A stretch of DNA of 64,000 nt, from NCBI GenBank assembly GCA_036365455.1, contig JAWQUS010000002.1, forward strand, positions 8,928,001 through 8,992,000, read 5' to 3'. A model generated the notes under the pieces. That model was not told the DNA's origin and searched no databases. It worked only from the letters and a program-made list of their open reading frames with translations. Made by a program: the position numbers and the translations under genes. Shown here piece by piece: positions 38,701 to 47,700 of the stretch (positions within the stretch are counted from its first letter, which is position 1; every line of letters begins with the position of its first letter). Source of the stretch: Macrosoma leucophasiata (taxonomy: Eukaryota; Arthropoda; Insecta; Lepidoptera; Hedylidae).

Positions 38701-41700
38701 CCTACCCCCAGTAATATTAACGCGTTTCAATAATTTCGTTTTAGTGCCTACTTATACCACAGTTTACCAATTTTTTTTTGTGTAATTAAAGAGGCAAACA
38801 AGCATGCAGTTCACATTGATGTTAAGTGATGACTGCAGCCTATAGGCACCCACAAAAAGATCAAGGTCAAAATGCAGATGCGTTACCACTCCTGAGGCCT
38901 AAGGGGTTATGCCTCTGTGCCGGAAATTACAGGGTCGTACATTACCAGCGGACCTGAACACGATAGTGCTGAACATTTAGCGGCAAGTAGATATATATTA
39001 GGTAATACGGTGGTGCCTACGCCAAAAAAAAAGAATAAATGAATAAATGATGTTAGTCGTCTGTCTGTTACAGCCGATTTCCAACAAAACTACTGCGCCG
39101 ATTGCGATTAAATTTGTCAAACATTTGTCAGTAGTCCGAATTTGGATGTGTGATAAATTATTTTGAACCGTGGTGCCTTTGGGGATAATTTTTTTAGGCG
39201 TAATTAAAATATCTGCAGTGAATGGGCTAACAATACTAACATCATTTATTCTGGTAACATTAACAAAGAAACAAATAGAGTGTTATTGTTTGAACCACGC
39301 ATAACATTCGTGCCGGGCTGAATAAATATGTATGCAATTCGTTCAAAGAAATGCAAGAATCCGTAATTATACACTGAGTCACGGAGGCTATGAGCATCTT
39401 ATCGCCCATCCCCAAGAGTCCTTCCAAGATAACTAGTTCAAAATCTGATAAATGTATAAAAAACGAGCACTTTTATATCCTCCTTTAAAATAAGGTAAAG
39501 TGGGAAATTTAACGAATACCTACAAAATTTTCCGCATTTGTCAGTAAGAGGTGACAATAGCCTGACACTGTAAACTACCACCAGGTCATGAAAGATAATT
39601 TAGCAAACCTTGACAACTACGGGTAATCATTCAAATGAACTGACCACCAAATATAGGTATACGTTGGACATAAAAGATCTCGTTCACCGCGCCCATATTA
39701 AAATGAAACTTATCGGGCTATGTAAAGCGATAAAGGGCCGAATATTTGTAGCACTGGCTTCATAGCTCGCCAAATATCTGGTATCCGGCCAAGCCACTAG
39801 CCGTTTCATCTCTAGTTTTTACATAGTTTTGTCCGACGTCATTTTAGTTTTTTCTCAAGTAGTCAAATTCGCCAATATTATTGGTCCAATGCTTGGTAGC
39901 GGACCAAAATAAATTTCAGACGGATCTATTACATCATAAACGGTAAAAGTGGTTCCATTAAGCATATTATGAATACATTAATGAAACAAGTGTATTTCTA
40001 GTTTGTTTGGTTCCGTTTTACAACTTGGCAAAAACATGAAAGGGTACTATTATAGATAGGCACATGTAATTTTTTTAAGGTTTCTTTCCTCAAAAGGAAA
40101 AACAGAACTAAAAGGATTACTCGTTCGTCTGTCTGTTGCAGCCGATTTCCAACAAAACTACTGCGCCGATTGCGATTAAATTTGTCAAACATTTGTCAGT
40201 AGTCCGAATTTGGATGTGTGAAAAATTATTTTGAACCGTGGTGCCTTTTGGGGATAATATTTTTTTTTGTTATTTAGTAAAATAGGCGGAAATTGATCAT
40301 TTTGGTTTCAGTAATTTCTGATATAAAGAGGGAAATTTATCACCGAAATTACCTAAAATATTTAATTGATTTTTTATGGAAAATAGTTCTTTACCTATAG
40401 ATATAAGAAAACCTAAAAATATCTAAAATATTGTTAATCTAAGTAGTGTAACATTTTTAATTTATAATTACTTTTTGTTCTTACCAATTTACAATATCAC
40501 CGACGACACTGATGCACGGTGAAGCTCTAGTTTATGTTTGCATCATTATTATGTTTGTCACAATATATTTCTTTTTATAAATAAATAAATAAAATAATAA
40601 ATCTATGGCATTAAAGGTAACGAAATAAATCTCCCAATTGTACAGAACCCTGTGCTAGCGAATCTGACTCGCACTTCGCCGTTGTTTTGGTATGTTGTTT
40701 AACAGCATTTTTCATTCACCCATGTCTTACGATCTCGCTATGGGGCCTATAAATCTAACAATGAAAATATATAACCATTAGTTAACGCAAATGTATGATA
40801 GTTAGATGATATGATAATTAGAATGAGCGTGTGTTTACGCGGCTTCTCTACTAATAGAAGACAAAAATAGGCCAAGTGCGAGTCTGACTTTTTTTATGAA
40901 ATGGAAGTGGCAAACAAGCATGCAGTTCACATTGATGTTAAGTGATGACTGCAGCCTATAGACACTTACACAAAGACCAAGGTCAAAATACAGATGCATT
41001 ACCACTCCTGAGGCCTAAGGTTTTATGCCTCTGTGCGGAAATTACAGGGCCGTACATTACCAGCTGACCTGAACACGATAGTGCTGAACACTATCATTCA
41101 GCGGCAAGTATACCTAATATACTTCTACAACCTGACTTGTATAAAATGGACTGTAACAACAATTCTCCTCCATACACATTATTAAAATTAAATTCTGTCA
41201 TAAAAATCTACTTGTTATGACAACATTTAGTGCATGACAGGTTGTAAAAATACCTCATAGCTTATATTAATTTGCTATCAAACAGCATGAGTCAGTAAGT
41301 CGTAAACAACGTAGCTGTTTGACTTTTAATTTATGCACGTTGATGTTATTGGTCCCGTCATAATATTATTTTAGCGCCCTGTGGCACTGGCACATTACGT
41401 AACCATTGAAAGTTAATTTTAGGGATCTTAACGCCAAATACTGAAACGTCACATAAATCTAAGTGGAACTAGCTTATATTTGAGGTTTGCTTAAAATTAA
41501 GTGAGGTTTGAGTATTATTCCATAAGTTCCTCACACGTTAGCTCTTGTTTCAACGGATCAGTTGAATGAGAAGACATGTTTAAAGTACTTTGTTTTACTG
41601 GCGGTAGAGCTCCAGTGGCGGAGCTCGCTAGCGTATCCACCACCGCATCACTCAATCTACTTGCTGCTAAATGGTAGCGCTATCGGGTTCGGGTCAGGTG

Positions 41701-44700
41701 GTAACGTACGACCTTGTGCCACAACAACTTAGACCTTAAGAGAGACAACGCATCTGCATTGAAATCTTGGTTTTTATACAGATGTTTTAACCGCCATCCG
41801 TTTGGGGATGACACCTTCACCAGTGATCATCTACGTTTAAATAACCAAAATTCGTTATCGGGTTTAGACGTGCAAACTACTGCAAACGCAAAAGAATGGG
41901 GAGTACCTAATTCCCTTCTCCCCTTTTTCAGGCAAATAAATGTCTTTTTCTTTGTCTTTTTCTCATCCGCCCTGGGTGCCATCTATGCTAGCTACGCCAC
42001 TGACTGTACGATTACACTGTAAAGTTATTCATTGTCAACTGTCGATTTATCAAATGTGTCAAGACCTATGTCCTAATTAACCAGTAATGCCCTTTCTTTC
42101 AATAGCCCTTTTCGGTACAGCTCTAATCGACAATACCTTTTAAGCAAACAAAGCCGATAGTGGTGCCATCTAATGTTTCTAAACACTTGTAAACAGTCTG
42201 TCATAGAACGAGATTTACCAATCAGCCAGAGGTGGCGCTAATAGTCGCACTTTCTGACAACAAAGCGGATAAGCGGAGAGTTCTATGGCTATACTTTTTA
42301 CTCAGCTTCTAGTGCTTCTGTCCAAAACGTATTTACTGACCTCTTTTCCTCGACTGGCACGGTCCAAGTCCAGTCTGTATTGGTTAGGATCTAGCAGAAG
42401 GCGGAAGGTCCTGGAGTCTCCGTCCAGCTCAGGGCGGGGTTCAGGGCCCTCCTCGATCACTCTACCGGAGGCGTCTAACATGCCTTCCACTTCACAACCT
42501 CTCACATAAACAATACCAGCCTGATCCACCATACTTTTTCTGTAGTCGTATTTTGTGCCTGAAATATATTTAACAATATACAGTTTTTCTTATAAGTGAC
42601 GCTTCAAACAACACGCATGGCCGATTGATGAAGTAATTAACCTTATTTTCGAGTTGAAAAATACTGAGGATAATTTGGCTTCCGTAAAGAATTAATAGAC
42701 GGTACGAATTAATAAATTATGGCAAGACTAAAACAATCAAGTCAGACCTTAGGTTGCAAAAAGTGTATGTGAATAAAATGAAATAAACCTATTTTAACGG
42801 AATTATTTCGCGTGTATTTAAACTAAATTAGACAAAAATGATTGTTTAAAATATCGCCTCTGTCTAGCCGAGCCCACCCACAACAAAAGCTTAAAAGCAA
42901 CCGCAACACCAGATGTTTTGGAAATCATCATTATAATTTAAATATACGCGATATTATCTAGTAGCGTAAAAATACATTTCTTACAAAGAGTGCAGTTTGC
43001 GGAAAATTAAATACACACAAAGGTTCATCAAGATATTTGTCAAAGTTGTTGATAATGCAAAATTTAACATCCTCCTTAACTTTAACAGATTTATTAAAGT
43101 TAGAGAAGGATGTAAAAATTTACAAAAACTTCAACTAATATTTTGGTGTAACTGAACCTAAGGGTCGTACTAAGAGATGATCTCAAGGTCACGTTTTTCC
43201 ATACTCAACTTAATCCTAATGCTGTGTTCTTGAATCCGAGATCTGTCTACTAATACGGGCCTAAACTGTAAAATTGAAAATCCTCACCTATACCCTCAGT
43301 CGGCCGGACAGTAATTAGGAAACATACGTCGTGTTTCCTAAGACTCTCCCATTCTTGCTTGATTTCCTTTCTGACGCTGAGTGTGACGGTGACGTCAGCT
43401 CGCACCCTCGACGGAGCTTTCTCCCCAATATTAGGTTTCGCCACTTCCACGACCGCGAAACTCTGGATTGGATGCGCCATACGCGCCCAGCCACCGAAAT
43501 ATGCACCCCCATCTTCTGCACGCCTAGTAAAATAAAAATACAAAATATAAATACGTTTACACTCACAGATCCACATTAGGCATAAACCTGTGTCGTGGGT
43601 GCCGTTGTACACACACATCACATACACAAACACCCCATTAGTGATACGAGACATGGAATAGTTCGTAAGTGTGAATATATCGAAGGCGCTGAGACATGAC
43701 GAACCCATCGGCCTCTAGTGGAATTTTTCCACTAGTACAGTCAGTAAATCTAACAATGGTAGTCAAATTCAATAGGTAGTAAATATAATGGGATGGATGG
43801 GCTGCTGCATCCTAAAAAAACTACCGCCAGTGCGCCTGTGTCAAGTGTGGAGATTATGACATACTCTCCCTTAATGACGAACAACACTGTCTTTATATTA
43901 ATAACTAGCTGTGCCCGCGACCGCTCCGTCCGCGTGAGAATTTATAATTGTTCAGTACTACCAGGACGAATTCAAGGGCGCAGCTTGTGCAAAAGTAGCC
44001 TAAGTTACTCCTTATTACATCAGCTATCTGGCAGTGAAAGTCTCGTCAAAATCGGTCCAGCCGTTCGCAAAATCGGACAGAAAGACAGACAGACAAAAAT
44101 TGTAAAAAATGTTGTATTGGTATATGTACCGCGTAGAGACACATATGCATTTAGTAAAAAGCGGTTATTTTAATATTACAAACAGACACTCCAAAATTTT
44201 TTTTTTTGTATAGATATCTTAATTATAAATCGCCCTTTTAGTAAACATCCATTTGAAAACACGCCAATTTCTATTTTTTAATATAGGTATGTATTATGAG
44301 GTCATTTATGTCTCATCAATTTAATTTAGATCTTAAGATCGATGTTTTAGTGATTAATCATTTTTCGTCCATTTAACTTTTTTATATACAATGAAGGTGG
44401 CATAAAAGCATCCGGTTCACATTAATGTTAAGTGGTGACTAGAGTGGTGACAGCCTATAGACACCCACACAAAGACCTGAGGTCATAATGCATATCCATT
44501 GCCACCTCTGAGACCTTAGTTGTATTGTCTCTGTGATAGTTACAGTACGGTTGTTAACACGATAGTGCTGAAAACTATCATTTGGCGGCAGATAGATTAG
44601 GTAATGCGGTGTTGCCTACGCCCCCAAGCTATACTGGAACTCTAGAACCACCAGTGAAACTTTTATTTGTTTATTTTTTTACTTTCTCTTACGTAACGAA

Positions 44701-47700
44701 AGTGGCAAAGAAACATGTAGTTAAGTTAATACTGCAAATTGACAGAATCAGAATCAGAAACTCATTTATTCATTTAGGGTGACAGGCACCTCTTATGACA
44801 CGTCAAAAACAAACAAAATAAATTAAAGCGAATAACAATTGATATACATGTCAAACAAGATAAAAAATAAAAAATACAAGCAATAACAATGTCGTCAATT
44901 TCGATAGGCGGTCGCATCCCTGGTTATGACAGTAAAAGTCTGAACTATATATTATTATTATATATTGGAAAAAGGAATTAATTACCATGGAGCTAAACGA
45001 TATACAGCATCTTCTATATCTTGTCGGATTTCATCTGAAAAAAATATGTAAGTTGAAGAATTCAATACGTAAGTATTAGTATCTAATACATTAAATTATT
45101 AAAAAAATGCACGACATAATGTCACACATAGACATTAAAATAGTCCAAGCGACCGCATTGATTTGGTTTTACTTTTTTATTTAGTCACACAAAAGTGCTG
45201 TTGGATTATATGAACTAACTATACCCACCTACTTGTTAACAATTATATATTTTATGTTTCTCTACTATGATGACGTGGATTTACACAACACTTTTAAGGC
45301 TTCGGCAAACCAAACGCAGAACAGTTGCAGGGCAGGTCAGTAGCAGCGCGGGAGTCGGCACACTGAACGCAGCAGCAGTTTTCAAGCGGTTACAACGCGT
45401 GACCGCGTTTAAACCGCGTTCAGTTTGACGTGTGCGGCAGGCAGAAGGCTGCAAGATGTCAGACGACATGAAAAATTCATGGTGTTTTTGGCTCTTAGGC
45501 AAAAAAAAAAGGAATTTGGGTTTATGATATCAAAACAAGAAAAAAGAATATGGGGAATTTCATCGTCTCTGCAGAGAGCTGGAAAGTCATTAATTTTTTT
45601 TTTCACATATTTTGAAAATATGTGAAAAAATGCCCAAAAGTTCTTTTGTAGATTGCGAAAGACAGCTTGAAAACGTAAATCATACAAACATTTATTTTTA
45701 CGCACTAATTCGATTATCTTTTTACTGATATTCATCACGCCGTTGTAAAAAAATACAACAGTCGCCAACCGCTCTCGATGCGCTGCGCTGCACTGCCTTC
45801 GGTGTGTCGTGACAAAATGACCGCCATAGTAATACAACAGCGTCGGCCCGCGCTCAAACTGCCCTGCGCTGCGCCTGCCCCGCTCCCGCGCCGCCTGGTT
45901 TGTCGTCCGGCAGTTGCAGCGCGGCGCGGCGCGGTGCAGTTTGAGCGCATGCCCGCGTTCAAACAGCGCTGCTATTGCCCTGCGTTTGGTTTGCCCAAGC
46001 CTTTAGATTTAAATAATACAATAAGTAATATTAAAATTCGCAAAACATATGGATAACGGATATAAGAAAACATAAGAAAAATTAGGTTAAATAAATAAAT
46101 ACGCTTACACGCACAGCCCCACACTAGGTACGTAAAAACTTGTGTCGTGGGTGCCGTTGTACACACACAACACATGCACAAACACCCAGACCCGAAACAA
46201 ATATCTGTAGGTCATACAATGTGACGGGGATCGGACCCGCGACCCTTCGAATTAAACGGTCGTCTCACACCGCTGGACTAACAGGATCGTCGTCATTAAA
46301 ATCATAACCTCTCTTTTTTATCAACATTGTCAAACTCAAAATTATATATTCCGTCACTATGTATCGCAATATAATGATCACAATGAATTTCCAACTCCCT
46401 AGAATTTTAGGATCATTCGAGTGACTTACAGGTACTTTCCAATCGAAATAAGTTGAAATTCCTCAGTAGATAGTCGTGGAGCGTGAGGAACTGCAGGTTC
46501 AGTTTTGGCAGAGCGAGACAATTCTCGCCACTGTATATCTCGGTGGGCACAACGTTCTCGTCCCAAATCACTTCCTCCGTCGGGTACAGCGGCATTGAAT
46601 TCAGCTCCTCCAACTGCGATATTCTTCGCTCGTGACGAGATATCTGAAAGAATATTATGTACAGTGCTCATCAAAAAATATTGCACATCGAGCCTATGAA
46701 AGTGACATTCGGCTACATTCGTCTTCGTAGAGCGTTATCTCTGCTGCACACTGACTACGTAAGCACTGATAGGCCGGTATTGGTCAAAACTTGATCAAAA
46801 TGGTAGACAAACGTCATATTGGTAAGGTGCGAAAAAGATAATGCTCTACAGAACCGAAATAAGCCGAAGTCTCCTTCTGAGGTCCATGTGCATTACTTCT
46901 TGTTTGATACTGTATGTATCTTCACGTCAAATTCCAAGTGGATAGAACATAATAATATTATTATGCTATGTTCAAACTGTGCCTTTTCGTCTTCAACTTT
47001 CGTCGTCATCTTTCTATTCAAGTCAACGTTCATAAGACGCTGCAATAATTGAATGCGTCTACAAACGCAATATGGAACTGTTGTATACAGGCAACTGAGT
47101 TAATTTGAAAGTGGCCAATTGCAAATTGGACCCGCCGTCACAGGGATCCGTACAATGAATGAATTTCCCGTGTTATCATAATTACCATAGACTTCTTAAA
47201 GGTTTTCCTGTAATCGATAGGTAATATATTCTGTTTTTTTAATTTTAGGCTTAGTAGGGGGTAAAACTTTTGGTGGTAACGGTCGATTGTCGATTGTTAA
47301 AATAAAAAAAAAATTGAGAATCTTACAACAAGGCCTGTCTCATGATATATCACACAATATAGTTGTTTTCTTTTATTTCCTAATTTATCCTCCAAAAGTG
47401 GTCCCTATATGTACTTCCATGTTTGGGTCGGTGATTTACATAGGTATGAGTACCAAATTTCAATTCACTCACGATAATCGGTCCAGAGTTTCAGAGAAAA
47501 TTGGCTGTGACAGACGGACGGGCAGACAAACGCACAAGTGATCTTCTAAGTGTTGTGTGAGTGTGTGAAGTTTTTTCTTTTGAGTTACGGAACCCTAAAA
47601 ACACAAGCCTCAATACTATATCATTTACCAGTAGTTCCTTGAGAAATTCCTTGTCCAGGCGGTACCAAGACGCCTCCTCTTCTTTACCTTCTGGTGGCAC

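Noticed and set aside
43250..43708. A single 152-codon protein starting '[12 protein letters not shown]'
   Set aside because: Its N-terminal part ('[10 protein letters not shown]', 'CKRIYIL') is SINE-B read as protein and its last residues are intron; only the middle (43523-43288) is the AQR exon.
45409..46056. Several frames of 66-142 codons on both strands
   Set aside because: They all lie within the non-coding TTA-flanked MITE (45297-46002) and show low-complexity Arg/Ala or Lys/Phe-rich translations.
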